Assembly (NCBI RefSeq): GCF_019794555.1
Contig: NZ_JAIMEP010000003.1
Coordinates: 62,001 to 126,000 of the forward strand
Reading direction: 5' to 3'
DNA: 64,000 bases
Source of the DNA: Streptococcus suis
Lineage (GTDB): Bacteria > Bacillota > Bacilli > Lactobacillales > Streptococcaceae
This document shows positions 8,037 to 16,485 of the stretch, piece by piece. The notes below the pieces were generated by a model. That model worked only from the letters and a program-made list of their open reading frames with translations. It made no database searches and was not told the DNA's origin. A program made the translations under genes and the position numbers. The number at the start of each line of letters is the position of its first letter. The first letter of the stretch is position 1.

Positions 8037-8352
8037 CCTGGATGTTTTTTGAACTTAGCGGTAAAACGCTAGCCTCTTCAATTTCATCTCCCAATACAAT
8101 CTTGTGTTGGGACTTTTCATTGTCAATATAGGCACTTGCCATTTTTCTAACTCGACTTGCAACCATCTCGCAAATTGTGGCTGTCTCGACTGGAAGATCT
8201 GGATACTTATCAAAATGAAACGTACGAGTTTCCAATTCGGACAAGTTATCACACTCCTTCAAAAGTTCCAGAAATGCCGATTCAGCAATGGTGTCAATAA
8301 ATTTGACAGTTGTTTCAATGTCAGATAAAAAATTTTTTGTGAGTTTTTTCAT
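7987..8352 (-). CDS. Phage protein of unknown function, 121 aa
   Basis: ATG at 8352 with AAAGGAGGGGG upstream. Helical, acidic N-terminal half. It is the first gene read from the leftward promoter in the switch region. No family recognised. The tail-to-tail overlap with the 64-aa gene means the two mRNAs are complementary over 50 nt. Confidence 0.65.
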   Translation of the reverse strand: MKKLTKNFLSDIETTVKFIDTIAESAFLELLKECDNLSELETRTFHFDKYPDLPVETATICEMVASRVRKMASAYIDNEKSQHKIVLGDEIEEASVLPLSSKNIQAIGSAIHDTLSTAQVK

Positions 8353-8380
8353 CAGTATTCCCCCTCCTTTCCATAAAATT

Positions 8381-8400
8381 AGTTAAAAAGTTAGTAAAAC
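8381..8400. repeat. Switch operator copy 1
   Basis: AGTTAAAAAGTTAGTAAAAC; an inverted near-copy lies at 8523-8543. It sits directly upstream of the rightward -35 box. Likely bound by the CI or Cro-like protein (inferred). Confidence 0.6.
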
Positions 8401-8402
8401 CG

Positions 8403-8431
8403 TTGACATTTAACAATGGATAATTTAAAAT
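8403..8431 (+). promoter_or_regulatory. Rightward promoter of the lysogeny switch
   Basis: TTGACA at 8403-8408, 17-nt spacer, TAAAAT at 8426-8431. Reads towards the CI/ImmA genes, leaving a long leader of about 200 nt. Confidence 0.7.
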
Positions 8432-8522
8432 ATAACCATAGAGAAAAAGCTTGATAAAAACCAGTTCAATCAATACATTCTGCTCGCCAAAGCTTTTATT
8501 TTTTGAATTAGTTTTAACTTGT

Positions 8523-8543
8523 GTTTTCACTAACTCTTTAACT
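8523..8543. repeat. Switch operator copy 2 (inverted)
   Basis: Reverse complement reads AGTTAAAGAGTTAGTGAAAAC, matching copy 1 except for one substitution and one insertion. It lies just downstream of the leftward -10, over the expected start point. Confidence 0.6.
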
Positions 8544-8553
8544 TACAAAAACT

Positions 8554-8582
8554 ATTTTAAGTTATTCATTGTATTTTGTCAA
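8554..8582 (-). promoter_or_regulatory. Leftward promoter of the lysogeny switch
   Basis: On the minus strand: TTGACA (8582-8577), 17-nt spacer, TAAAAT (8559-8554). Points at the 121-aa gene and faces the rightward promoter, so the two transcripts overlap by about 120 nt. Confidence 0.65.
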
Positions 8583-8642
8583 TCATTTGCAATGAAAAAT
8601 TTAAATATTTTTTGTCAATCTCTTAGAAAGGTTGATAAATCA

Positions 8643-9008
8643 ATGTTTTCAACATTTGAAAGAATTAAAGAACTGTGTAAAAAGCATGGAATTTCACTCA
8701 ATGCGCTTGAAGAAAAACTCGGATATAGCCGAAATACAATTTATTCTTTAAAAAAGCAGAAACCAAATGCTGAACGAATTGCAGAAATCGCCGACTACTT
8801 CAATGTATCGACAGACTACCTGCTCGGACGGACAGATAACCCACGGATTGCCAGCGATGAGACAGCTGTCATTGATGGTCAAGTTGTGGACTTGAGAGAA
8901 GCAGCTGCCCACACCATGCTATTTGACGGTAGACCACTTGATGAAGACGATATAGATTTCATCACTGCGGTACTATCTGCACACTTCAAAAATAAACAGA
9001 AGGACTAA
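8643..9008 (+). CDS. CI-type repressor (Xre HTH)
   Basis: 121 residues from the ATG at 8643. The HTH is residues 12-40 (CKKHGISLNALEEKLGYSR...) and ends in the typical DYFNVSTDYLLGRTD motif. There is no LexA-type peptidase domain, which fits repressors that are removed by an ImmA-type protease instead. It is followed directly by that protease gene. It should hold the prophage silent by binding the switch operators. Confidence 0.85.
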   Translation: MFSTFERIKELCKKHGISLNALEEKLGYSRNTIYSLKKQKPNAERIAEIADYFNVSTDYLLGRTDNPRIASDETAVIDGQVVDLREAAAHTMLFDGRPLDEDDIDFITAVLSAHFKNKQKD

Positions 9009-9014
9009 TTGCCT

Positions 9015-9401
9015 ATGAAACTAGACCAACTCTGTAAAGAGTTTGGAGTGGAATTGTGCCTGTTCGATGCCAGCGACTGGCATAGTTCGGGATTTTACAA
9101 TCCAATAACCAAGGTCTTAGGGGTTGATGTGAATTTGTCTGAGCAAGAGCAAAAACAAGTCGCCCTACACGAGTTACAGCATAGAAATCACTTTCCATAC
9201 CAGTATCAACTCTTCAGAGAGAGGTGCGAACTTGACGCAAATAGAACTATGATCCACCATCTTTTGAAGGAAGAATTATCTTATGCCGAAGATCGCACTC
9301 AATTTAATTACCTGGTGTTTATGGAAAAGTACAAATTAAAGACCATAGCGGATGAGGCTATGATTAAGGAAGAATACTATAATTTAGTAAGTGGATATTA
9401 G
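9015..9401 (+). CDS. ImmA/IrrE-type metallopeptidase
   Basis: 128 residues from the ATG at 9015 (an upstream TTG at 9009 is possible). The zinc motif HELQH (residues 52-56) and the downstream acidic segment of the family are present. Known relatives (ICEBs1 ImmA) cleave the neighbouring repressor after DNA damage or a signal, starting induction. The adjacent CI lacks a self-cleavage domain, supporting this role. Confidence 0.85.
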   Translation: MKLDQLCKEFGVELCLFDASDWHSSGFYNPITKVLGVDVNLSEQEQKQVALHELQHRNHFPYQYQLFRERCELDANRTMIHHLLKEELSYAEDRTQFNYLVFMEKYKLKTIADEAMIKEEYYNLVSGY

Positions 9402-9416
9402 CTTTAGGAGGTTTGT

Positions 9417-9962
9417 ATGAATACATTATTTATTTTGTTACTGTTGATAAGTGGTTTTGGAATTTGGTATTTCTGGAAAAAATCACCAAATAAACGTAAT
9501 CGTGTTATAGCAACCATTTCATTTATTTTCTTTTTCATCTTAGTTGGTGTCACAGCTCCTAAACAAGAGTCTACTGAACCGAATACCACTGAATCAACAA
9601 CGGTTCAATCATCATACTCGTATACTGATGAGGAAGCTAAGGAGTTTGCAACTTATTTTAAAGAAAATGCTGAAGTGCTGGACGCAGGAAATAAAATTGA
9701 TTTTATAGTAGGAGCAGATGAAGAATATCTATCTACCCGTGTAGGAGAATCCTGGGGCAACGAAAGTATTAGTCGAAAAATATATCTCGCGAATGAACTT
9801 CAAAAGGAAAAGAACAGATTGTTCGTCGAATGGCTCAAATCAAAAGATGCCACACTTAACAGCGACGACTTTCTCCCAAATTTAATTGTGACAATATCCG
9901 ACACAGATCATACCATTATCGCACAAGAGTACAATGGTAAAATGAAAATCATCGAAAAATAA
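9417..9962 (+). CDS. Membrane-anchored phage protein, 181 aa
   Basis: Two hydrophobic segments near residues 2-19 and 27-45, a Thr/Ser/Glu-rich linker (49-65), then a soluble acidic domain. AGGAGG 7 nt before the ATG. Position between the immunity genes and the integrase is where superinfection exclusion or other lysogeny-expressed proteins are often found; no direct evidence for that here. Confidence 0.65.
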   Translation: MNTLFILLLLISGFGIWYFWKKSPNKRNRVIATISFIFFFILVGVTAPKQESTEPNTTESTTVQSSYSYTDEEAKEFATYFKENAEVLDAGNKIDFIVGADEEYLSTRVGESWGNESISRKIYLANELQKEKNRLFVEWLKSKDATLNSDDFLPNLIVTISDTDHTIIAQEYNGKMKIIEK

Positions 9963-10007
9963 AAAATTGTTAAACATATTATATTTTGATAAAATATAGT
10001 TACTAAC

Positions 10008-10022
10008 CTAGGTTTCACCTAG
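10008..10022. repeat. Inverted repeat CTAGGT/ACCTAG
   Basis: Six-base arms around a 3-nt centre in the 263-nt gap before the integrase gene. Could be an integrase/excisionase arm site or an operator; unproven. Confidence 0.4.
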
Positions 10023-10100
10023 TGCAAAAACGGAGTTGGTACAAGCTGCCACAACCGAGCGGTAACTATTTTTAGCTACTGCTTTTATTTTACAACAAAT

Positions 10101-10146
10101 AAAAAAAGCCCTACGCTCGACAGTTTGGCGACCAAGAGCGTAAGGC
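10101..10146 (-). terminator. Minus-strand terminator-like hairpin without a gene
   Basis: Read on the minus strand: GCCTTACGCTC, an 17-nt loop, GAGCGTAGGGC, then seven T. It is a convincing rho-independent terminator shape, but no minus-strand gene lies upstream of it before the integrase. Confidence 0.55.
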
Positions 10147-10225
10147 GAATCATGTGTAGTAAAAACCTGCTTTGCAGTAGGTCTCTTTACTATACCCATT
10201 TTATCAAATTTGAAAGGGTAAATCA

Positions 10226-11287
10226 ATGGCATCTTATAGAAAACGAAGCAACGGCTGGGAATATCGTATGTCTTACAAGAAACCAGACGGCACTTTTGGA
10301 TCTAAGTCCCAGGGTGGATTTAAAACAAAGGCTGAAGCTGTCATTGCAGCTTCCCAGGCTCAAATCGACTTAGAAAATAATGTTGTTGTAGATAAGACCG
10401 TAACACTCGCAGATTATTTTGAGAATTGGGCTACTGTACACAAGAAACCCCACATAGATCCAGTCACATTCGAAAAATACGAGTTTACCCATAAGAAAAT
10501 ACTGGAATACTTCCCTGATGTCAAGATGCACAAAATCACCCCTACAAGCTACCAGAATGTGCTGAATTTGATGGCTGATAGATTTGTCAAGGAAACAATC
10601 AAACGGATCAATTCCCATATAAGAGCTGCCTTAAAAGTTGCAATTTACGAGGGAACGTTAAAAAAAGATTTTACAACGTTAGTCAAAGTACATTCCAACG
10701 TTGAATCTAAACCTGAAGAAAATAAATTTATTGAACTGGAAGAATATCTTGAGCTGATTGCCCACTCTAGAAAGAATATCAAATACCAATCCCACTTTTT
10801 TATATACTTAGTATCCAAGACCGGTCTTAGACCTGCAGAAGCTCAAGGGCTGACAACAGATGATATGCTGGATAATTTAGAGCTAGTTGTAAATAAGTCT
10901 TACAAGATAAGTGGCAAAAACAAAGGCTGGAAAGGCACCAAGAACAAGCAATCAAAACGTAGAGTCCCTTATGATAGTGATGTCTGGGAAGCCTACCAAG
11001 AATATCTCAAAACAGGCTACATAGACAATCCAGAGAAACGACTCTTTGTCAGAGCATCTGATACAGCTATTAAGAAGATTATCAGAAAGAGGGTAAGCAA
11101 CAAGCTAGCAACACCACACAGTCTCAGACATACCTATGTTAGTTATCTCAAGCACAAGGGAATTGACATCTTGACTATATCAAAATTGATTGGCCACAAA
11201 GATGTTTTGGAGACACTAAGAACCTATACACACCTTTTTAAAGATCAGCGAGAGGAAGATTTTGAAAAAGTTCGACAACTCTTTTAA
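10226..11287 (+). CDS. int: Tyrosine-type site-specific integrase
   Basis: 353 residues. An AP2-like/arm-binding N-terminal region (about 1-55), a core-binding domain (about 60-160), and a catalytic domain (165-353) with Arg in TGLRPAEAQG, HSLRHTY (His-x-x-Arg) and the final Tyr in LRTYTHLF. It catalyses recombination between phage and chromosomal att sites, here at the adjacent tRNA-Arg gene. The family, size and orientation towards the tRNA fit a temperate streptococcal phage. Confidence 0.95.
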   Translation: MASYRKRSNGWEYRMSYKKPDGTFGSKSQGGFKTKAEAVIAASQAQIDLENNVVVDKTVTLADYFENWATVHKKPHIDPVTFEKYEFTHKKILEYFPDVKMHKITPTSYQNVLNLMADRFVKETIKRINSHIRAALKVAIYEGTLKKDFTTLVKVHSNVESKPEENKFIELEEYLELIAHSRKNIKYQSHFFIYLVSKTGLRPAEAQGLTTDDMLDNLELVVNKSYKISGKNKGWKGTKNKQSKRRVPYDSDVWEAYQEYLKTGYIDNPEKRLFVRASDTAIKKIIRKRVSNKLATPHSLRHTYVSYLKHKGIDILTISKLIGHKDVLETLRTYTHLFKDQREEDFEKVRQLF

Positions 11288-11290
11288 AAT

Positions 11291-11312
11291 ATTTTGGACA
11301 AATTTTGGACAA
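11291..11312. repeat. Tandem ATTTTGGACA repeat after int
   Basis: ATTTTGGACA then AATTTTGGACA. Short direct repeats between int and the att core often are integrase arm sites; inferred. Confidence 0.35.
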
Positions 11313-11320
11313 GGAAGACA

Positions 11321-11346
11321 AAAAGCCTGTTAAATCAGGCTTTTTT
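11321..11346 (+). terminator. Terminator after int
   Basis: AAAAGCCTG, loop, CAGGC and six T. It ends the integrase transcript just before the tRNA 3' end. Confidence 0.85.
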
Positions 11347-11358
11347 AGGTGGTTTCAA

Positions 11359-11430
11359 TCTCCCCTGCAGGAATCGAACCTGCAACTAATTCTTAGGAGG
11401 AATTTGTTATATCCATTTAACTAAGGGAAG
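11359..11430 (-). tRNA. tRNA-Arg (anticodon CCU), attachment site of prophage 1
   Basis: 72 nt fold as a full cloverleaf without CCA: acceptor CTTCCCT/AGGGGAG, D stem GTTA/TAAC, anticodon stem AATTC/GAATT with loop CTCCTAA, T stem GCAGG/CCTGC with loop TTCGATT, discriminator A. The 3' end faces the integrase gene, so the 3' half is probably the att core shared with the phage and has been rebuilt by phage sequence after integration. Confidence 0.9.
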
Positions 11431-11483
11431 TCTGCCTTTCTATTGTAACTCAGAAAAGGACAGAATGCAAGACTGAGACTGTT

Positions 11484-12158
11484 TTAGTCTGCTGCATGTT
11501 TACGGTATTTTTCCATTTTTCCTTTGAACAATTCCCCATTACTTGGTGCGGTATAGGTAATGGCATTTGCTCCTGCTGCTATAACTTGACGAATGCTCTC
11601 TTCGGTTGGTCCACCAGTTGCCATGATAGGAAAATCAGGATAGTCTTTACGGATTTTCGCAACCACTTTTGGAGTTTCAGTACCACAAGATACATTCAAG
11701 ATATCAACCCCCGCTTCAATACGAGATTTAATATCCGATTTGTCTGAAACCACAGTATAAATAATCGGAATATCAATGACCTTATTGATTTCTTCAATTG
11801 TTTCAACCGTTGTTGGACCATTTACAACAACAGCATAGGCTCCCTCCGATTCAGACAATAAGCTCATATTAGCCGAACGCATACCAGTTGTTAAGCCACC
11901 ACCCACGCCAGCCAAAACAGGTACAGAAGCAACCATCATGATACTCTTGATAATAGCAGGAATTGGAGTAAAAGGATAAACCGCTAGAATGGCATCGGCA
12001 TTATGATTCGCAATAATTGAAACATCAGTGGTAAATAAAATGGAACGAATCCGGCGACCGTAGATACGAATGCCACTACATTCTTTCATCACTTCGGGCA
12101 TTTGAACAATGTCTTGTCTTAAATCTGACATGACTGATGGAATATGTGGTTGAGCCAT
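11484..12158 (-). CDS. Predicted TIM-barrel phosphate-binding protein
   Basis: 224 residues from the ATG at 12158, which has GGAGGAGG upstream. The pattern of alternating beta-alpha units, VPVLAGVGGG, ILNVSCGTE and the C-terminal ATGGPTEESIRQVIAAGANA resembles ThiE/NanE/HisA-type barrels, where the last loop holds a substrate phosphate. The substrate is unknown. It lies 31 nt after the ABC exporter pair and may be in the same operon. First gene of the chromosomal segment after the tRNA. Confidence 0.6.
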   Translation of the reverse strand: MAQPHIPSVMSDLRQDIVQMPEVMKECSGIRIYGRRIRSILFTTDVSIIANHNADAILAVYPFTPIPAIIKSIMMVASVPVLAGVGGGLTTGMRSANMSLLSESEGAYAVVVNGPTTVETIEEINKVIDIPIIYTVVSDKSDIKSRIEAGVDILNVSCGTETPKVVAKIRKDYPDFPIMATGGPTEESIRQVIAAGANAITYTAPSNGELFKGKMEKYRKHAAD

Positions 12159-12189
12159 AATAACCTCCTCCTGTTGAATAAAAATCGAA

Positions 12190-13935
12190 CTATTGTGCCA
12201 ATTGACCAGCCTGTAGCTCATACATCCGATGATAGGTTCCCTTGAGTGCCAGCAATGCTTCATGATTCCCCGATTCAATGATTTTTCCCTTATCAAGAAC
12301 ATAAATGCAATCAGCATCTTGAATCGTGGATAACCTGTGAGCAATTGCGATGGTGGTCCGACCTTTTCTCATTTTTTCAAGCGAATGCTGAACAGTTTGT
12401 TCCGTTTCAGAATCAATATTGGCTGTAGCCTCATCTAAAATTAAAATTTTGGGTTGGCTAGCCATGGTTCTTGCAAATGCAAGTAACTGCCTTTGCCCAG
12501 TTGAAAAGGAAGAACCCCTCTCTGTAACAAGCTGTTGGTAACCATTAGGTAATTTTTCAATAAATGGTGCTGCATCAACAAAACGAGCAGCTTCAATGAT
12601 GTCATCCTGACTGATATCTTGATACATTTGAATGTTGGAAGCAATTGTTCCATGATACAAGAACGGTTCCTGCAATACAAGCCCAATATTTGAACGCAAT
12701 TCGTGAGGTGCGAATTGACGTATATCTTGTCCATCAATAAGGATGCGGCCCGATTGAAATTCATAAAAACGCATAAATACATTTATTATGGAAGATTTTC
12801 CAGATCCTGTAGCCCCAACAAAAGCAATGGTTTGTCCTTTTTTTACTTCGAATGAAACATGATCCAAAATTTTTCGCTTGCCATCATAAGAAAATGACAC
12901 ATCTTCAAAGACAATATCACCTTTAGTGATTCGCACATCCGTACTCTCCTGCCTTGGCTCCTCAATCGTTTGATCCATTAGAGTAAACACGCGACCCGCA
13001 GACACCATAGAAGTTTGAAGGGTTGAAAAGTGTTGGGTAACTTCCAAAAGAGGGTCAAATAAACGATTGGCATATTGGATAAAAGCATAAATGAGTCCTG
13101 CGGAAACTGGAGCATCTGACCAATCCAAGCCAAAATAGGTCATTAGAAAAGCATAGGCTAGAATTTTTATCAGCGAAAGAGCAGGTCGTAAAAACAGGCT
13201 ATCCAATGCCATTGACCGACTGGCAAAGGCTAGATGTTCTTGATTAATAGCTTCAAACTCATCAGATAAACGTTCCTCTTGTCTAAAGGCCTGAATAATC
13301 CGAATTCCCTCAATACTCTCAGCAAGTTTACTATTGATTTGACTCAATAAACTCCGTGTTTTTTCCACAACGGGTGCTGATTTTTTTCGATACATATTCA
13401 CCAATATAAAAATGATTGGTAAAAAGAGGACAATGAGGCTGGTTAATTTCCAATCAAGAGCAAACATGGTATACAAAGTAACAGCTACGACAAAAATAGC
13501 GGAAATGAAACTGGACAGTATCCCAGAAAACATCTCTGAAATACTCTCCGTATCATTTGTCAATCGAGATACAATCGAACCACTCGGTGTTTGATCAAAA
13601 TAGGCCATCCCCAAAGATTCCATTTTAGAAAAGGCATCCTGGCGAATATCTCGAACAATACTATAAGAAACCTTAGCAAACCAAAAATTACCAATATACT
13701 GAAACAACATCTGAAGGATATACAGACCAAAATAGCCACCTAAAACCAACAAAACCCCATCTGTTACTTGATGGACATAATGATCAATAAAATAAGATGC
13801 CAGTAAGGGAATGATACTACGAATTACTGTGGTTAACAATAAAAAACTTAAGGCAGCGATGGTTAGAAATAGATAAGGTTTGACATAGGACAATAGCCGC
13901 CAAAAGACATTTTGTGGTGCTTTCTTATTCATCAT
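12190..13935 (-). CDS. Heterodimeric ABC exporter subunit (catalytic Glu present)
   Basis: 581 residues: six-helix transmembrane domain (about 15-310), then an ATPase domain with Walker A GATGSGKS, Walker B followed by the catalytic Glu (LILDEATANID) and H-loop AHRLST. The signature is degenerate (FSTGQRQ rather than LSGGQ). This complements the partner, which has a normal signature but no catalytic Glu. Such pairs (LmrCD, PatAB, SatAB, YheHI types) export drugs or peptides. Which one this is cannot be fixed from sequence alone. Overlaps the partner by 11 nt. Confidence 0.88.
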   Translation of the reverse strand: MMNKKAPQNVFWRLLSYVKPYLFLTIAALSFLLLTTVIRSIIPLLASYFIDHYVHQVTDGVLLVLGGYFGLYILQMLFQYIGNFWFAKVSYSIVRDIRQDAFSKMESLGMAYFDQTPSGSIVSRLTNDTESISEMFSGILSSFISAIFVVAVTLYTMFALDWKLTSLIVLFLPIIFILVNMYRKKSAPVVEKTRSLLSQINSKLAESIEGIRIIQAFRQEERLSDEFEAINQEHLAFASRSMALDSLFLRPALSLIKILAYAFLMTYFGLDWSDAPVSAGLIYAFIQYANRLFDPLLEVTQHFSTLQTSMVSAGRVFTLMDQTIEEPRQESTDVRITKGDIVFEDVSFSYDGKRKILDHVSFEVKKGQTIAFVGATGSGKSSIINVFMRFYEFQSGRILIDGQDIRQFAPHELRSNIGLVLQEPFLYHGTIASNIQMYQDISQDDIIEAARFVDAAPFIEKLPNGYQQLVTERGSSFSTGQRQLLAFARTMASQPKILILDEATANIDSETEQTVQHSLEKMRKGRTTIAIAHRLSTIQDADCIYVLDKGKIIESGNHEALLALKGTYHRMYELQAGQLAQ

Positions 13936-15664
13936 TCTCCTCCATTTCTAATTGCTGCATCCTATATGTATTGTAGTACCAACCTTTCTTCTCAAGTAAT
14001 TCTTGGTGACGTCCCCGTTCAATAATACGCCCATTCTCTAATACCAAAATCATCTCTGCATGGACTACTGCCGATAAACGATGGGCGGTGATAATGGTTG
14101 TTTTACCTCGCCTGCCCTCCTTGACATTTTCAATAATAGCATGTTCCGTCTTGGCATCAACTGCTGATAAGGAATCATCTAACAATAGGATTTCAGGATT
14201 TAAAATCATTGCGCGTGCCATAGCTAATCGCTGCTTTTGTCCACCAGATAAGGCAATACCTTTTTCCCCCACAATGGTGTCAAATTTTTCAGGCATATCC
14301 ATTATATCATCATACACATGAACAATTTTAGCAGCTTCCTCAATCTCCTCTTTTCCCAAATTGGGATGTCCAAAGCGAATATTTTCAGAAATACTTGTTG
14401 CAAATAGAAACTGATCTTGGGGAACATAGCCCAGCAGACTCCTCAAATCTGCTAAACGATAGTCTTTTACATTTTCATTGTTTAATAAAATACGACCATC
14501 TTCCACATCATATTCACGCAAGATTAATTTTAATAAAGTAGTTTTCCCAGATCCTGTAGGACCTACTAGACCAACCGTCTGCCCTTTTTCAATAGTGAAA
14601 TAGATGTCTTCAAGTGTCGGTTGTTCTTCATATGAAAACGCATCAATTTCGTAACAAATATCTCCATTTTCAGGTGCTGGTAAAGGATTCTGTGGATTTT
14701 CAACATCTGAACGAATATCTAATAATCGTTGGATACGCTCATAGGAAACAGCGCCACGTTGTGTAATATTAAACAAGAAACCAATTGCCATTAATGGCCA
14801 TACTAATAAATCCAAATAGGTCATAAAAGTAACAAGTTGCCCCACAGTCACCTGACCTTGTCGAATAAATTGTGCACCAACGAACAAGGTCAGTACGTAA
14901 GAAAGGCCAACAAAGAATAAAACGGCTGGATCAAACATGGCATCATACCGCATAGTCTTAATATTTTGTAAATAGGCTGCTTGATTGACTTCTTGGAATG
15001 CATGAGTTTCCTGTTCCTGATAACCAAATGACTTGGTCACTTTGATACCTGATACCGATTCTTGAACCTTGTTATTTAATTCTGAGAAAGCTGCCTGAGA
15101 AGCCTTAAAATTCTCATGTGTCCTTCTGCCTAAAAAGCTAGTTGTCATGGCCATAAAAGGCAAGGGCAGAATGGCAACTAGGGTCATTTTCCAAGAAATC
15201 ATGAAACACATGGTCACCAAGGTCATGAGGGCCGTTACCGTCGCGTCGACAAATGACATCACTCCTCCACCTGCTAATCGTGTCAAAGCATTGATATCGT
15301 TAGTAGCGTGCGCCATCAAATCACCTGTTCGGTGATTTTGAAAAAAGGATGGAGACATTTTCATAAAATGTTCAAATAGCCTAGCACGCATAATTTTGCC
15401 AAGCCGAAAGGAAGTCGCTAGAATATTCATTCTCCAAATATAACGCAATACATACATACCGATTGCAGAGAGAACCAAACCAGCGACCCCAATCAGAAGT
15501 TGATTGCCTGATAAACGGTTCCCTGCAATCTGATCAATAATTTCTCCCATGATATAGGGCGGAAGCAAGTTCAATGCACTTACCAAGCACAAGGAAACAA
15601 TCCCCATTACATACCGTTTTTTCTCTAGCCTAAAAAACCACCAAAGTTGTTTTATTATTTTCAT
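13925..15664 (-). CDS. Heterodimeric ABC exporter subunit (degenerate ATP site)
   Basis: 579 residues from the ATG at 15664. Transmembrane domain about 15-300, Walker A GPTGSGKT, canonical LSGGQKQR signature, and Walker B LLLDDSLSAVD with Asp where the catalytic Glu should be. That substitution marks the non-hydrolysing site of asymmetric type IV exporters. First gene of the exporter operon. A role in multidrug efflux is likely from the family but not proven. Confidence 0.88.
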   Translation of the reverse strand: MKIIKQLWWFFRLEKKRYVMGIVSLCLVSALNLLPPYIMGEIIDQIAGNRLSGNQLLIGVAGLVLSAIGMYVLRYIWRMNILATSFRLGKIMRARLFEHFMKMSPSFFQNHRTGDLMAHATNDINALTRLAGGGVMSFVDATVTALMTLVTMCFMISWKMTLVAILPLPFMAMTTSFLGRRTHENFKASQAAFSELNNKVQESVSGIKVTKSFGYQEQETHAFQEVNQAAYLQNIKTMRYDAMFDPAVLFFVGLSYVLTLFVGAQFIRQGQVTVGQLVTFMTYLDLLVWPLMAIGFLFNITQRGAVSYERIQRLLDIRSDVENPQNPLPAPENGDICYEIDAFSYEEQPTLEDIYFTIEKGQTVGLVGPTGSGKTTLLKLILREYDVEDGRILLNNENVKDYRLADLRSLLGYVPQDQFLFATSISENIRFGHPNLGKEEIEEAAKIVHVYDDIMDMPEKFDTIVGEKGIALSGGQKQRLAMARAMILNPEILLLDDSLSAVDAKTEHAIIENVKEGRRGKTTIITAHRLSAVVHAEMILVLENGRIIERGRHQELLEKKGWYYNTYRMQQLEMEENDE

Positions 15665-15877
15665 TTCTGACTTTCTAAATGATGAAACAAGTATTGGCAG
15701 TATTAGAAAACTGCCAACCATATGATATTATATTTAGTTTATCACAATTAATGATGAATAGAAAGATTGCGATGCGTCTGTCTCATATTTTTCCAGATAT
15801 CTCTTCTTAGTATTCTACCAAACCGCCCGTCTTTTTCGATATCATCATAGACTGTTGCTGAATAATTGTCTAGAACG

Positions 15878-15900
15878 AAAAAAGACAGCTAACGCTGCCT
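15878..15900 (-). terminator. rplS terminator
   Basis: Minus strand GGCAGC, GTTA-type loop, GCTGTC, then six T, 37 nt after the rplS stop. Confidence 0.8.
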
Positions 15901-15936
15901 CTTCACATTCCGACTAAGTCAGTCCAAAGGACTATC

Positions 15937-16284
15937 TTAACGACGGATTTCTTTGATACGTGCTGCTTTACCTTGCAATGCACGTAGGTAGTACAATTTA
16001 GCACGACGAACTTTACCGTAACGAACAACTTCAATCTTATCAACACGTGGAGTGTGGATTGGGAAAGTACGCTCAACACCAACACCACCAGAAATTTTAC
16101 GTACAGTGTACATTTCTGAGATGCCTTGGCCTTTACGAGAGATAACAACACCCTCGAAAATCTGGATACGTTCGCGGTTACCTTCGACAACCTTAGCGTG
16201 AACACGTACAGTGTCACCAGGACGGAATGAAGGGATGTCAGTACGAAGTTGACCTTCTGTCAAACTTTGGATCAATGGATTCAT
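15937..16284 (-). CDS. rplS: 50S ribosomal protein L19
   Basis: 115 residues, full length for bacterial L19. Conserved [25 protein letters not shown] and the C-terminal [17 protein letters not shown] are all present. It sits at the 30S-50S interface. Monocistronic, with its own promoter, structured leader and terminator. Confidence 0.97.
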   Translation of the reverse strand: MNPLIQSLTEGQLRTDIPSFRPGDTVRVHAKVVEGNRERIQIFEGVVISRKGQGISEMYTVRKISGGVGVERTFPIHTPRVDKIEVVRYGKVRRAKLYYLRALQGKAARIKEIRR

Positions 16285-16299
16285 GTTTTTCTCCTATCT

Positions 16300-16370
16300 T
16301 TGTCAATCTTAGGTGCTTTTAAACCCAGCGGATAAACTGTATTTTCGTGTGTCCATTACACACAAAGTAT
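16300..16370 (-). promoter_or_regulatory. rplS leader (possible L19 leader)
   Basis: An untranslated region of about 80 nt between the promoter and the rplS start includes a GTGTG/CACAC hairpin (about 16349-16366). Firmicutes commonly have an L19-responsive leader here; I infer it from position and hairpin, not from a covariance match. Confidence 0.45.
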
Positions 16371-16399
16371 ATTATACCCTAACTAATCACCTATGTAAA
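16371..16399 (-). promoter_or_regulatory. rplS promoter
   Basis: Minus strand TTTACA (16399-16394), 17-nt spacer, TATAAT (16376-16371). Confidence 0.8.
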
Positions 16400-16450
16400 G
16401 CATTTTGATGAATTTTCTACCGTGGCTAAGGTAGGGCTACAGTCTATTAA

Positions 16451-16478
16451 CATAAAAAACTCTCCCAAATGGAAGAGT
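16451..16478 (-). terminator. sodA terminator
   Basis: Minus strand CTCTTCC, ATTT-type loop, GGGAGAG, then a T run, just after the sodA stop. Confidence 0.8.
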
Positions 16479-16485
16479 AAATAGC

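Larger units (their letters stand above)
1..11358. mobile_element. Prophage 1 (right end; continues left of window)
   Basis: A lysogeny plus early-replication module: tyrosine integrase next to a tRNA 3' end, CI/ImmA/Cro-type regulators, antirepressor, DnaD-like replication protein, cytosine methyltransferase, DUF1642 and YopX proteins. Most genes are short, on the minus strand, and overlap by 1-4 nt. No structural genes are visible; they and the other att site must lie left of position 1. The right boundary is placed at the tRNA-Arg 3' end because the integrase gene faces it and tRNA 3' ends are standard attachment sites for this integrase family. Confidence 0.85.
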
